This document shows positions 7,935-16,286 of a stretch of DNA of 64,000 bases, piece by piece; within the stretch, counting starts at the first letter, position 1, and every line of letters starts with the position of its first letter. The stretch comes from Scandinavium lactucae. GTDB lineage: Bacteria > Pseudomonadota > Gammaproteobacteria > Enterobacterales > Enterobacteriaceae. Location: positions 1 to 64,000 of the forward strand of contig NZ_JAWXRD010000037.1 of the NCBI RefSeq assembly GCF_033843265.1, written 5' to 3'. The notes below the pieces were generated by a model. That model worked only from the letters and a program-made list of their open reading frames with translations. It had not been told where the DNA came from and made no database searches. Position numbers and translations under genes: made by a program.

Positions 7935-9302
7935 TTAGTCGCAGGTTACAATTTTCATCGCCAGACCGCCGCGAGAGGTTTCGCGGTATTTGGCGTTCAT
8001 GTCTTTGCCTGTTTCGTACATGGTTTCGATGACTTTATCGAGGCAGACGCGCGGATCGCTGGTCCGACGCAGTGCCATACGTGCGGCGTTAACCGTTTTG
8101 ACGGCTGCAATCGCGTTACGCTCAATGCAGGGGACCTGAACCTGTCCCGCGACCGGGTCGCAGGTTAAGCCGAGGTTATGCTCCATGCCGATTTCCGCCG
8201 CGATACAGACCTGCGTCGGGCTGCCGCCCAGCAGTTCTGCCAGACCTGCGGCCGCCATCGAGCACGCCACGCCGACTTCACCCTGACAGCCCACTTCCGC
8301 TCCGGAGATAGAGGCGTTCATCTTGTACAGCGAACCAATCGCACTGGTCACCAGCAGGTAACGCGCCAGTGAGTTAGCGTTCACTTCACGGATGAATTTG
8401 TCGTAGTACGCCAGCACCGCCGGGACAATGCCACAGGCACCGTTGGTTGGCGCAGTGACCACGCGCCCACCGGCGGCGTTCTCTTCGTTTACCGCCAGGG
8501 CAAACATATTAATCCAGTCGACTACGGCCATCGGATCGCTGGTGGTTTTGTCCTGGCTGACCAGCATCCGGCGCAGGGCCGCCGCCCGGCGCGGAACACG
8601 CAGTCTGCCCGGCAGCACGCCTTCGGTGGTGATACCTCGTTCGATACCGCCACGCATGACGTCCCACACCGCAGCAAAGTGCTGTTCCAGCTCTTCTTTG
8701 CTGTGCAGGGCCAGCTCGTTTTGCATCATCAGACCGGAAAGTGACAGACCACTTTCCTGGCAGTGACGCTGCAGGTCCGCGGCGTTTTTGTACGGATACG
8801 GAACCTCTACCGGCGCGCTGTTGCTCTGGCCGAAGTGATCCTCATCGACGATAAAGCCTCCGCCGATGGAGTAATAGGTTTGGCTGTAAACGGCGTTGTC
8901 ACCCGCCAGCGCAGTGATGCGCATCCCGTTCTCATGCAGGGAAAGATTGTCCGCATGGAAGTTCATGCACTGGTCTACCGGGAACTCAACTTCATGTTCG
9001 CCGTTCGCCAGCAGCAGGCGGCCATGGGTGTTCACATCCTGAATAAAGCCCGGAATCGCATCAATATCCACGGTGTCCGGCAGATTACCCGCCAGGCCCA
9101 TAATAATGGCGATATCAGTATGGTGGCCCTTTCCTGTCAGGGAGAGTGAACCGTAAACGTCGACCACCACGCGGGTGATGTCAGTGAGAATGCCGCGCGC
9201 AATCAGGTCATCCGTGAATTGCTTGCCCGCTTTCATTGGGCCTACGGTGTGAGAGCTGGAAGGACCAATGCCGATTTTGAAAATATCGAATACGCTGATC
9301 AT
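7935..9302 (-). CDS. sdaB: L-serine dehydratase 2 (L-serine ammonia-lyase)
   Basis: SdaB deaminates L-serine to pyruvate and ammonia with an oxygen-labile [4Fe-4S] cluster in place of PLP. The 455-residue chain has the N-terminal substrate/regulatory domain with GPSSSHTVGPMKAG (16-29). The catalytic domain has cysteines in APTNGACGIVPAV, VGCQGEVGVACSM and GLTCDPVAGQV that match the cluster-binding pattern. Length equals E. coli SdaB. It is second gene of the sdaC-sdaB operon, so imported serine goes straight to deamination. Confidence 0.96.
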   Translation of the reverse strand: MISVFDIFKIGIGPSSSHTVGPMKAGKQFTDDLIARGILTDITRVVVDVYGSLSLTGKGHHTDIAIIMGLAGNLPDTVDIDAIPGFIQDVNTHGRLLLANGEHEVEFPVDQCMNFHADNLSLHENGMRITALAGDNAVYSQTYYSIGGGFIVDEDHFGQSNSAPVEVPYPYKNAADLQRHCQESGLSLSGLMMQNELALHSKEELEQHFAAVWDVMRGGIERGITTEGVLPGRLRVPRRAAALRRMLVSQDKTTSDPMAVVDWINMFALAVNEENAAGGRVVTAPTNGACGIVPAVLAYYDKFIREVNANSLARYLLVTSAIGSLYKMNASISGAEVGCQGEVGVACSMAAAGLAELLGGSPTQVCIAAEIGMEHNLGLTCDPVAGQVQVPCIERNAIAAVKTVNAARMALRRTSDPRVCLDKVIETMYETGKDMNAKYRETSRGGLAMKIVTCD

Positions 9303-9315
9303 GATGCGTCCATTG

Positions 9316-9347
9316 CTATAAAGAAGAGCGCCGCCCTGAGGCGGCGC
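9316..9347 (-). terminator. GC-rich hairpin in the sdaC-sdaB intercistronic gap
   Basis: GCGCCGCC-(4 nt)-GGCGGCGC at 9328-9347 is an 8-bp perfect stem. On the minus strand it is followed by TCTTCTTTATAG, a poor T run. It lies between sdaC and sdaB and may act as a partial terminator or processing barrier that makes sdaB less abundant than sdaC. This role is inference. Confidence 0.5.
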
Positions 9348-9353
9348 GGGGGA

Positions 9354-10640
9354 TTAACCGAACAGGGAGTAGAAAATCGCGGAGATGGCGATGAGGCCCA
9401 TGATGACCACAAATACGTTGCTGATGTGGCCGCTGTATTTGCGCATTGCAGGCACTTTCTGAATCGCATACATCGGCATCAGGAACAGGATCATCGCGAT
9501 AATCGGACCACCCAGGGTCTCAATCATGCCAAGGATGCTTGGGTTCAGGGTCGCCACAATCCAGGTAGTGACCAGCATGAACACCGCAGTCATCTTGTTC
9601 AGACGGTTTACTTCAATGGTTTTACCACGGCTACGCAGAGACTTAATCACCATCCCGTTAAAGCCTTCACGTGCGCCCAGGTAGTGGCCGAGGAAGGACT
9701 TGGTGATAGCGATGATGGCGATAATCGGGGCCATCCAGGCAATCAGCGGCGCGTTAAAGTGGTTCGCCAGGTAAGACAGAATCGAAATGTTCTGCTCTTT
9801 CGCGGAAGCCAGGTCAGCCGGAGACAGGCTCAGCACGCAGCTGAACACGAAGAACATCACGGTCAGCACCATCATGATGTGAGCGAAGGCCAGAATTTTG
9901 GAGCACTTCTTCTCAGCGTCTGCGCCGTACTCTTCACGTTTTGCTACCGCAAAGGAAGAGATGATCGGCGAGTGGTTAAAGGAGAACACCATCACTGGGA
10001 TCGCCAGCCACAAGGTCATCCACAGGCCTTTACCGGTTGGCGCGGTGCTCAGGGACAGGGTCTCCAGCGCAGCACCGTTCCACTGTGGGATCAGGTAGCA
10101 GGCCAGCAGCATCAGCGCGATGACAAACGGGAACACCAGGATGCTCATCGCTTTAACGATCATCTGCTCGCCGAAGCGCACGATGGTCATCATTCCAACG
10201 ATAAGGATCAGCGACAGAATGGCGCGTGGCGGCGGCGTCATGTGCAACTGGTGAGTCATGAAGCTTTCAACGGTGTTGGTGATAGCCACGCTATACACCA
10301 GCAGGATTGGGTAGATAGCGAAGAAGTAGAGCAGGGTAATCAGTTTACCTGCGCCAATACCAAAGTGTTCTTCAACTACTTCAGTGATGTCTTCGCCCGG
10401 ATTTTTACCTGACAGTACGAAGCGAGTCAGGCCACGGTGGGCGAAGTAAGTCATTGGGAACGCGAGGATTGCCATGATAATCAGCGGGATCATCCCGCCC
10501 ACACCGGCGTTGATCGGCAGGAACAGCACGCCCGCACCGATCGCCGTGCCATAAAGGCCCAGCATCCACATCGTATCCGTCTTACGCCATCCGCTACGAC
10601 TTTCTGCCGAGGCAATGGTGCTGGTTTGAATGGTTTCCAT
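9354..10640 (-). CDS. sdaC: Serine transporter SdaC (HAAAP family)
   Basis: SdaC is the proton-coupled high-capacity serine permease of the inner membrane. The 428-residue protein has about eleven transmembrane helices, starting with MLGLYGTAIGAGVLFLPI near residue 25, and is nearly identical to E. coli SdaC. The ATG at 10640 (METIQTS) has a good AGGAGA ribosome site; the frame is open to 10682, but the extension is not conserved. It heads the sdaCB operon. The upstream sequence contains a CRP-like site and a core promoter, consistent with the known cAMP-CRP dependence of this operon. Confidence 0.96.
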   Translation of the reverse strand: METIQTSTIASAESRSGWRKTDTMWMLGLYGTAIGAGVLFLPINAGVGGMIPLIIMAILAFPMTYFAHRGLTRFVLSGKNPGEDITEVVEEHFGIGAGKLITLLYFFAIYPILLVYSVAITNTVESFMTHQLHMTPPPRAILSLILIVGMMTIVRFGEQMIVKAMSILVFPFVIALMLLACYLIPQWNGAALETLSLSTAPTGKGLWMTLWLAIPVMVFSFNHSPIISSFAVAKREEYGADAEKKCSKILAFAHIMMVLTVMFFVFSCVLSLSPADLASAKEQNISILSYLANHFNAPLIAWMAPIIAIIAITKSFLGHYLGAREGFNGMVIKSLRSRGKTIEVNRLNKMTAVFMLVTTWIVATLNPSILGMIETLGGPIIAMILFLMPMYAIQKVPAMRKYSGHISNVFVVIMGLIAISAIFYSLFG

Positions 10641-10763
10641 CTGTATCTCCTGGAGGAAGCAATTTGTCAGTTTTTTAGTCAATTCGAATGAATAAGTGAC
10701 TGACGGTAAAATAATTTAGTGTAAAACGGGATTTTCTTATGATTTTTGCCCGTTATTGTTTTC

Positions 10764-10813
10764 GGCCGGAAAGATACATTTAAGTAATCAATGTATCAGT
10801 GATCGCGATCCCA
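10764..10813 (-). promoter_or_regulatory. Putative CRP-dependent promoter of sdaCB with overlapping inverted repeat
   Basis: On the minus strand TGGGA-N6-TCACT (10813-10798) matches the CRP consensus at 8 of 10 positions. A -10-like TATCTT lies at 10776-10771, placing the CRP centre about 41.5 bp before a start near 10764 (class II geometry). Between them is a perfect inverted repeat, GATACATT-N9-AATGTATC (10773-10797). It would cover the core promoter and could be an operator. Confidence 0.5.
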
Positions 10814-11050
10814 AATGCAATAAAACACTTAATGAATGAGGGTTTTTAGACCATCAGACTGCTTTTTTAATCTAATTGGGGATTTATGCGCGCGAAGGCT
10901 ACCATCGGCAGCGTAGAGGAGGAAAGAACGCCGCGGCTAAAACGTATCTATTGCTGAAAAAGATGACAAAAATAGGCGTTTAACACGCTTTAACATAATT
11001 TGAGTGAATATTTTACGCTTTGGGCGCGGGGGCAATCGTTTGGTGCGAGG
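10814..11050. other. Gene-free stretch upstream of sdaC
   Basis: Together with the sdaC promoter this forms a 457-bp gap between sdaC and ppnN. Beyond the CRP-type site I see AT-rich sequence with no open frame that looks coding, no clear hairpin and no repeat before the ppnN terminator. Confidence 0.5.
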
Positions 11051-11082
11051 CAAAAGAAAAGGGCGGCTTCAGCGCCGCCCTT
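11051..11082 (-). terminator. Intrinsic terminator of ppnN
   Basis: Minus-strand AAGGGCGGC-(6 nt)-GCCGCCCTT (11082-11059) is followed by TTTTCTTTTG (to 11051). It lies 16 bp after the ppnN stop codon and is a strong factor-independent terminator. Confidence 0.9.
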
Positions 11083-11097
11083 GGGTCAACTCTTGGG

Positions 11098-12462
11098 TCA
11101 GGAACAGATTTCGTAGCAAGGAATGTAGGCAGAGCCCGGCAGTTTCATACGGTGCTGTGCGACGAAACTCTGTAGCAGTTTATCCATCCGGCGCATCATT
11201 TCGCCATCACCGTGGATTTTGTACGGCCCGTGCTCTTCAATGGCGCGAATGCCCACTTCTTTCACGTTACCCGCCACAATGCCTGAGAAGGCACGGCGCA
11301 GGTCGGCGGCCAGCACTTCCACCGGCTGATCCGGATACAGCTTCAGGTTAGCCATATTTTCATGCGTCGGTTCGAACGGTTGTTGCAGGTCCGGCGTGAT
11401 GCGCATTGACCAGTTAAAGCTGTAGGCATCGCCGGTATCGCGACGGTTCTCTTTCACCAGCGGCATCGCTTTCTTCATCTGACGCGCCACCTCGGCGGCA
11501 TCGTCGATAATGATGCGGTAGTGACGACGCGCGGCTTCACCCAGCGTATGCACGATGAAATCGTCCAGCACGCGGAAGTAGTCTTCGCTCTCTTTCGGTC
11601 CGGTCAGGATCAGCGGCAGCACCTGGTTTTTGTTGGCAGGATTCATCAGGATCCCCAGCAGGTACAGCAGTTCCTCCGCAGTGCCCACGCCGCCCGGGAA
11701 AATGATAATCCCATGGGCGATACGCACGAACGCTTCCAGACGCTTTTCGATATCCGGCATGATAATGAGTTCATTCACCAGCGGGTTTGGCGGTTCGGCA
11801 GCGATGATCGACGGTTCGGTCATGCCGATAAAACGACCTTCTTTATAGCGCTGCTGTGCCTGGCCGACGGCGGCCCCTTTCATTGGCGCTTCCATCGCGC
11901 CCGGTCCACAGCCGGTGCAGATGTTCAGTTCACGCAGACCGAGCTGCGTTCCCACGCGGCGGGCATACAGATACTCGTTTTCATTAATAGAGTGACCGCC
12001 CCAACAAACCACCATGCTCGGGGCTTCACCGACGTGCAGCGCACGTGCGTTACGCAGAATGGAGAACACCAGGTTGGTGATGTGGGTTGAGCTTTCCAGA
12101 TCGAGATTCGGGAAACGAACGGTGTTATGAATTTGACCGTAAACAAACAGAATATCGCGCAAGACGGCAAACAGGTTGGCCTGCAGGGAGCGGATGATGC
12201 GCCCGTCAACGAAGGCATCTTCCGGCGGGTTAATCAGTTCCAGCTTCACACCGCGTTCGCGGCGCAGCACGTTGATATCAAAACTTTCAAAGCGGGACAG
12301 CAGTTCCTTGCTGTTGTCGGTCAGACTGCCTGAATTGAGCACTGCCAGTGAACAGTTACGGAACAACTGGTACAAATCGCTGCTGGCGTTGCTTTTCAGC
12401 ATATCGACTTCAAGCTGCGACAGCATATCCATTGAGCCAAGCGGGCTAACATGTGTAATCAA
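11098..12462 (-). CDS. ppnN: Pyrimidine/purine nucleotide 5'-monophosphate nucleosidase PpnN
   Basis: PpnN (YgdH) hydrolyses the N-glycosidic bond of nucleoside monophosphates, releasing the base and ribose 5-phosphate. It binds (p)ppGpp, so it links to RelA, also encoded in this window. The 454-residue protein has an N-terminal DUF4478 region, a central Rossmann-like LOG domain with GCGPGAMEAPMKGA and FPGGVGTAEELLYLLG, and a C-terminal DUF3412 region. Length equals E. coli PpnN. It lies downstream of queF on the same strand but is separated from it by a terminator, so it probably has its own promoter. Confidence 0.96.
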   Translation of the reverse strand: MITHVSPLGSMDMLSQLEVDMLKSNASSDLYQLFRNCSLAVLNSGSLTDNSKELLSRFESFDINVLRRERGVKLELINPPEDAFVDGRIIRSLQANLFAVLRDILFVYGQIHNTVRFPNLDLESSTHITNLVFSILRNARALHVGEAPSMVVCWGGHSINENEYLYARRVGTQLGLRELNICTGCGPGAMEAPMKGAAVGQAQQRYKEGRFIGMTEPSIIAAEPPNPLVNELIIMPDIEKRLEAFVRIAHGIIIFPGGVGTAEELLYLLGILMNPANKNQVLPLILTGPKESEDYFRVLDDFIVHTLGEAARRHYRIIIDDAAEVARQMKKAMPLVKENRRDTGDAYSFNWSMRITPDLQQPFEPTHENMANLKLYPDQPVEVLAADLRRAFSGIVAGNVKEVGIRAIEEHGPYKIHGDGEMMRRMDKLLQSFVAQHRMKLPGSAYIPCYEICS

Positions 12463-12503
12463 GTGAACTCCTTACGGGACGAAAATCGTCTTCCCTATTG
12501 ATT

Positions 12504-12533
12504 ACAATAGCCTCGCCGGTCAGATTTTAACAA
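12504..12533 (-). promoter_or_regulatory. Possible ppnN promoter
   Basis: Minus-strand TTGTTA (12533-12528) and TATTGT (12509-12504) are 18 bp apart, downstream of the queF terminator and about 40 bp before the ppnN ATG. The match is moderate. Confidence 0.35.
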
Positions 12534-12534
12534 G

Positions 12535-12556
12535 AAAAAGCGCGACCGAAGCCGCG
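12535..12556 (-). terminator. Intrinsic terminator of queF
   Basis: Minus-strand CGCGGC-TTCG-GTCGCG (12556-12541) is a stable UUCG tetraloop hairpin followed directly by CTTTTTCTTG. It lies about 23 bp past the queF stop. Confidence 0.8.
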
Positions 12557-12578
12557 TTATATTTTGCAATCGTTTATG

Positions 12579-13424
12579 TCACTGGCGAACCAGGCGACCA
12601 ATGGCAGGAACAAAGTCGGTATTGCTGCGCCACGGGTTGATATCCAGCCCGCCGCGACGTGTGTAACGCGCGTAGACACTCAGGCTTTCGGGTTTGCAGA
12701 AACGCTGGATATCAGTGAAGATACGTTCTACGCACTGCTCATGGAATTCGTTGTGATGGCGGAACGAGACCAGGTAGCGGAGCAGTTTTTCGCGGTCGAT
12801 TTTCGCCCCACGATATTGAATCTGTACCGACCCCCAGTCTGGCTGATGGGTTATCAGGCAGTTGGATTTCAGCACATGGCTGACCAGCGTCTCTTCCACG
12901 ACTTTGCCGCTGGCCGCGTCCTGGAGGTGATCGGCGCTAAATTCGTAGCTGTCGATTTCAATATCCTGCTCGTCGATGCAGGTCCCGTGCAAATGGGCAA
13001 TTGGCTGACCTTCCATTTCATCAAGACGATACAGCGCGACGCTGACCTCACCCTGCGCACAGTGGCGCAGATCGCGCTCCAGCGTGGCACGTACCTCTTC
13101 CCAACTGGCGAAGCGCGTCTGGTTGAAACTGTTGAGATACAGCTTAAAACTTTTCGATTCCACCAGATTCACGCTGGTATCGCTCAGCTCAACGTGGCCG
13201 ACCGCGACCTGCGGCAGCCCTTTGGCGTTCAGCCAGGAAAGCTCATACAGCGTCCAGATATCGCCCCCGTGGAAGGGCAGATTATCGGCGTGCAGGCCGA
13301 GCGGATCGCGGTTCAGGCTGCGTGGCACCGGCTGTAATAGGCTGGCGTCGTAAATATCCCGGTAATCTGTTGATTTGCCGAGCGTCAGGCCCGTAAGTGC
13401 CTGGTGGTTTTCATAAGAAGACAT
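12579..13424 (-). CDS. queF: NADPH-dependent 7-cyano-7-deazaguanine reductase
   Basis: QueF reduces the nitrile preQ0 to the amine preQ1 in queuosine biosynthesis. The 281-residue protein is the long bimodular (YqcD-type) form with two tunnelling-fold halves. The thioimide-forming cysteine and proton-donor aspartate lie in NCLITHQPDWGSVQI (Cys about 190, Asp seven residues later). Two more queuosine genes, queE and queD, flank the ygc module later in this window. The gene is divergent from syd, and their 5' regions are only about 70 bp apart. Confidence 0.96.
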   Translation of the reverse strand: MSSYENHQALTGLTLGKSTDYRDIYDASLLQPVPRSLNRDPLGLHADNLPFHGGDIWTLYELSWLNAKGLPQVAVGHVELSDTSVNLVESKSFKLYLNSFNQTRFASWEEVRATLERDLRHCAQGEVSVALYRLDEMEGQPIAHLHGTCIDEQDIEIDSYEFSADHLQDAASGKVVEETLVSHVLKSNCLITHQPDWGSVQIQYRGAKIDREKLLRYLVSFRHHNEFHEQCVERIFTDIQRFCKPESLSVYARYTRRGGLDINPWRSNTDFVPAIGRLVRQ

Positions 13425-13492
13425 GTTTCACCGTCATAAAGCAGGTAGACTATCGGCTGAGTTTATCCTGGTTGACCTGGAGAGAGAAAGCA

Positions 13493-14038
13493 GTGGATCA
13501 GCAGACCGCGACAGCCTTACAAGCGTTTACCCAACGCTATTGCGATGCCTGGCAGCAACGCCACGGCACCGCGCCGCGCAGCGAAGAGTTGCACGGGATT
13601 GCTTCACCCTGTGTGACGGCATCGGATGATGACGCGGTATTTTGGCTGCCTCAGCCGTTCACCCTTGAGCCAACCCTGCAAGCGGTTGAAAGGGCGATGG
13701 ACATTGTGGTACAACACCCGCTTCAAACTTATTATACCAGCCAGTTTGCCGGTGATATGTCCGCCACCTTTGGCGAGCGTGAATTGACGTTGTTGCAGGT
13801 CTGGAGTGCGGATGATTTTCAGCGAGTGCAGGAAAATCTGATTGGTCACCTGGTTACGCAAAAACGCCTGAAGCTATCACCGACGTTATTTATCGGCACG
13901 CTCGATAGCGAACTGGATGTGGTTTCCGTCTGCAATCTGACGGGCGAAGTGGTCCTTGAGACCCTCGGCACCCGTAATCGCACCACGCTTTCTGCTTCTG
14001 TTGCGAGTTTCCTCACGCATGCAGAGCCTCTCGTGTAA
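13493..14038 (+). CDS. syd: SecY-interacting protein Syd
   Basis: Syd binds the cytosolic face of SecY and appears to monitor correct SecY-SecE assembly. The 181-residue product has the same length as E. coli Syd and the conserved QENLIGHLVTQKRLKL segment. I chose the GTG at 13493 because GGAGAG lies 8 bases upstream and the resulting N terminus (VDQQTATALQAF, with fMet) aligns with MDDLTAQALKDF of E. coli. The frame is open back to 13397, but that extension runs into the queF start region. Confidence 0.92.
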   Translation: MDQQTATALQAFTQRYCDAWQQRHGTAPRSEELHGIASPCVTASDDDAVFWLPQPFTLEPTLQAVERAMDIVVQHPLQTYYTSQFAGDMSATFGERELTLLQVWSADDFQRVQENLIGHLVTQKRLKLSPTLFIGTLDSELDVVSVCNLTGEVVLETLGTRNRTTLSASVASFLTHAEPLV

Positions 14039-14057
14039 TCCATATGCCTGGCCTTCT

Positions 14058-14097
14058 TGTGAGAGATCTCTTACATAGCGTGTGAGAGATCGCATGC
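14058..14097 (+). promoter_or_regulatory. UvrY/SirA-type binding site upstream of csrB
   Basis: TGTGAGAGATCTCTTACA (14058-14075) is the 18-bp inverted repeat recognised by phosphorylated UvrY/SirA upstream of csrB. A degenerate second half-site, TGTGAGAGATCGCATGC, follows at 14081-14097. The distance to the CsrB start (about 180 bp) fits the known far-upstream activation arrangement. Confidence 0.85.
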
Positions 14098-14248
14098 ACG
14101 TAAGCGAGACATTGCCGCTCCGCTTTAACGCGATTCTATTTTAATCAATAGGTTATAACGAAGGTGGGCCACTTTCATATGAAAACGGTCTCTGAGGAAT
14201 ACCTAAAAGAGGCTTGTAAGAGAGCCCGTAATAGAGGATTCTATACAT

Positions 14249-14613
14249 GTCGACAGGGAGTCTGACAACGAAACGAACATTAGGATGATGACGTTTCAGC
14301 AGGATACACCAGGACGGTGCTGCAAGGACAGGCTTCAGGATCGAAGCAAAAGGATTACGCAGGACGCGTAGAAGGACACCTCCAGGATGGAGAAAGAGAG
14401 CCGGTCAGGATGCCCGGTGGATCAGGAAGATCAGGACAACTTACGGATGAGTCAAATCGCATCGGGGTGGTGCGAGCAGGATGCAACGGTTTATGGATGA
14501 ACAGGTCAGGAGACCACAGGAAAAGTTGTCAAGGATGAGCAGGGAGCACCAAAAGTAGCTGGACTGCTGCGAAACGAACCGGGAGCACTGTGAAAACAGT
14601 GCTCCCTTTTTTT
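14249..14613 (+). ncRNA. csrB: CsrB small RNA (sponge of CsrA)
   Basis: The RNA starts GTCGACAGGGAG and ends in the hairpin GGGAGCACTG-TGAAAA-CAGTGCTCCC followed by seven T residues, as in E. coli CsrB. It is about 365 nt long. I count about 16 AGGA motifs, many in small hairpin loops (CAGGA, AAGGA). These are the CsrA-binding sites that let one CsrB RNA sequester many CsrA dimers. Transcription is activated by BarA-UvrY, and barA lies 2 kb downstream. Position between syd and yqcC is conserved. An ORF inside it is an artefact. Confidence 0.97.
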
Positions 14614-14614
14614 A
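14581..14614 (+). terminator. Intrinsic terminator of CsrB
   Basis: GGGAGCACTG (14581-14590), a 6-nt loop and CAGTGCTCCC (14597-14606) form a perfect 10-bp stem followed by seven T residues (14607-14613). Confidence 0.95.
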
Positions 14615-14680
14615 TTTCCCTCGCCACCGATGGTATCCTGCGCCGCAGATTTTCATTTCGACGTTTCTTCCGAGGTTTCC

Positions 14681-15010
14681 ATGACCCATCACGACCGCGT
14701 GCGTCAGCGCCTGCACGCCATTGAAGCGCAGCTGCGCGAACATCAGCACTGGCAGGATAACGCTCCCGAGGCCCACGTTTTCGAGAGTACGCAACCTTTC
14801 TTTATGGACACGATGGAGCCGCTGGAGTGGCTGCAGTGGGTGCTGCTGCCGCGGATGCATCAGCTTATTGACGCCCAGCAGCCGCTACCGCAGAACTTTG
14901 CCGTCGCGCCGTATTATGAAATGGCCCTCGACGCCAGCCATCCGTTCCGCGTGATTATCATGCCGGAACTTGAGCAGCTCGACGCGCTGTTTGCCGGCGA
15001 TGACGCCTGA
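14681..15010 (+). CDS. yqcC: YqcC family protein (DUF446)
   Basis: This 109-residue cytosolic helical protein belongs to the YqcC family. It carries the conserved PFFMDTMEPLEWLQWVLLPRM segment split around residues 37-58. Function is unknown; conserved coupling to truC suggests a link to RNA modification, but that is inference. The ATG at 14681 matches the E. coli N terminus (MTTHDRVR-like); the frame is open from 14630. The stop overlaps the truC ATG by one base (TGATG). Confidence 0.93.
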   Translation: MTHHDRVRQRLHAIEAQLREHQHWQDNAPEAHVFESTQPFFMDTMEPLEWLQWVLLPRMHQLIDAQQPLPQNFAVAPYYEMALDASHPFRVIIMPELEQLDALFAGDDA

Positions 15011-15792
15011 TGCTGGAGATCCTCTATCAGGACCCATGGCTGGTTGCCGTCAATAAACCTTCCGGCTGGCTGGTACACCGTAGCTGGCTGGATCGCGATG
15101 AGAAAGTGGTGGTGATGCAGACCGTGCGTGACCAGATTGGCCAGCACGTTTTTACCGTCCACCGTCTCGACAGGCCGACATCCGGCGTGCTGCTGATGGG
15201 CTTGTCGAGTGAAGCGGGCCGCCTTCTTTCCCAGCAGTTTGAGCAGCATCAGATCCAAAAACGCTACCACGCTATTGTGCGTGGCTGGCTGATGGACGAT
15301 GACGTGCTTGACTATCCGCTGGTGGAAGAGCTGGACAAAATCGCCGATAAGTTTTCACGCGACGATAAAGAAGCCCAACCAGCCGTAACCCACTATCGCG
15401 GGCTGGCAACGGTTGAAATGCCGGTGGCGACCGGGCGCTACCCGACCACCCGTTACGGGCTGGTTGAGCTTGAACCGAAAACCGGGCGCAAGCATCAGCT
15501 GCGCCGCCACATGAGCCATCTTCGCCATCCGATCCTCGGCGACAGCAAACACGGCGATCTGCGCCAGAATCGCAGCGCGGCAGAGCACTTCGGCTGCGAC
15601 CGGCTAATGCTGCACGCAAGTGAGCTGCACCTGACTCATCCGTTTACCGGCGAGCCGCTGATTATTCGCGCCAGCCTTGATGACGTCTGGATGCAGGCAA
15701 TGTCACATTTTGGCTGGCGTGGACTTCTCCCCGATGTTGAAAGGGTTGAGTTTACGCCGGACAACGGTCAGGATGACGACATAACTGAATGA
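15010..15792 (+). CDS. truC: tRNA pseudouridine(65) synthase TruC
   Basis: TruC makes pseudouridine 65 in tRNA-Ile and tRNA-Asp. The 260-residue RluA-family protein has the catalytic motif HRLDRPTSG with Asp54, and further RluA-type segments (RYHAIVRGW, ELEPKTGRKHQLRRH). Length equals E. coli TruC. It is translationally coupled to yqcC and followed by yqcA after 16 bp, forming a yqcC-truC-yqcA operon. Confidence 0.96.
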   Translation: MLEILYQDPWLVAVNKPSGWLVHRSWLDRDEKVVVMQTVRDQIGQHVFTVHRLDRPTSGVLLMGLSSEAGRLLSQQFEQHQIQKRYHAIVRGWLMDDDVLDYPLVEELDKIADKFSRDDKEAQPAVTHYRGLATVEMPVATGRYPTTRYGLVELEPKTGRKHQLRRHMSHLRHPILGDSKHGDLRQNRSAAEHFGCDRLMLHASELHLTHPFTGEPLIIRASLDDVWMQAMSHFGWRGLLPDVERVEFTPDNGQDDDITE

Positions 15793-15808
15793 TTCAGGGA
15801 GATAAGTA

Positions 15809-16252
15809 ATGGCGGAAGTTGGCATTTTTGTCGGCACCATGTACGGAAACGCGCTGCTGGTGGCGGAAGAAGCGCAGACCATACTCGCGGCCCACGGTCA
15901 CAAAGCAGAAGTTTTTGAAGATCCTGAAGTTGACGACTGGGCGTCTTATCAGGGCAAATATGCGCTGGTGGTGACCTCAACCACCGGGCAGGGCGACCTG
16001 CCGGACAGCATTGTACCGCTGTTTCAGGGGATTCAGGATATGTACCAGCCGCATCTGCGTTACGGCATTATCGCGCTGGGCGACAGCACCTACTCGCACT
16101 TCTGCGGCGGCGGTAAGCGCTTCGATGCGCTATTACAGGAGCAAGGCGCGCAGCGCATCGGCGACATGCTGATGATTGATGCCAGCGAAGATCCTGAACC
16201 GGAAACAGTGTCTAACCCGTGGGTTGAACACTGGGCCACACTGCTCAGCTGA
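15809..16252 (+). CDS. yqcA: Flavodoxin YqcA
   Basis: The 147-residue protein is a short-chain flavodoxin. It has the FMN phosphate loop GTMYGNA (8-14), the TSTTGQGDLPDS loop near 50-61 and GDSTYSHFCGGG near 90. It is expected to bind FMN and carry electrons in the cytosol. Reports on the E. coli protein describe FMN binding without a settled physiological partner. It is last gene of the yqcC-truC-yqcA operon and converges on barA. Confidence 0.95.
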   Translation: MAEVGIFVGTMYGNALLVAEEAQTILAAHGHKAEVFEDPEVDDWASYQGKYALVVTSTTGQGDLPDSIVPLFQGIQDMYQPHLRYGIIALGDSTYSHFCGGGKRFDALLQEQGAQRIGDMLMIDASEDPEPETVSNPWVEHWATLLS

Positions 16253-16264
16253 TTAGCATTCGAC

Positions 16265-16284
16265 AGCCCTTCAGCCGAAGGGCT
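16265..16284. terminator. Hairpin between convergent yqcA and barA
   Basis: AGCCCTTC-AGCC-GAAGGGCT forms an 8-bp perfect stem just between the two stop codons, without a strong T run on either side. Probably a weak bidirectional terminator. Confidence 0.5.
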
Positions 16285-16286
16285 CG

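Noticed and set aside
9219..10412. 397-residue plus-strand ORF antisense to sdaC/sdaB
   Set aside because: His/Gln/Asp-rich low-complexity product on the strand opposite a conserved transporter; long antisense frames are typical of high-GC3 genes.
14317..14538. 73-residue plus-strand ORF
   Set aside because: It lies within CsrB and its glycine/arginine-rich product reflects the repeated AGGA motifs.
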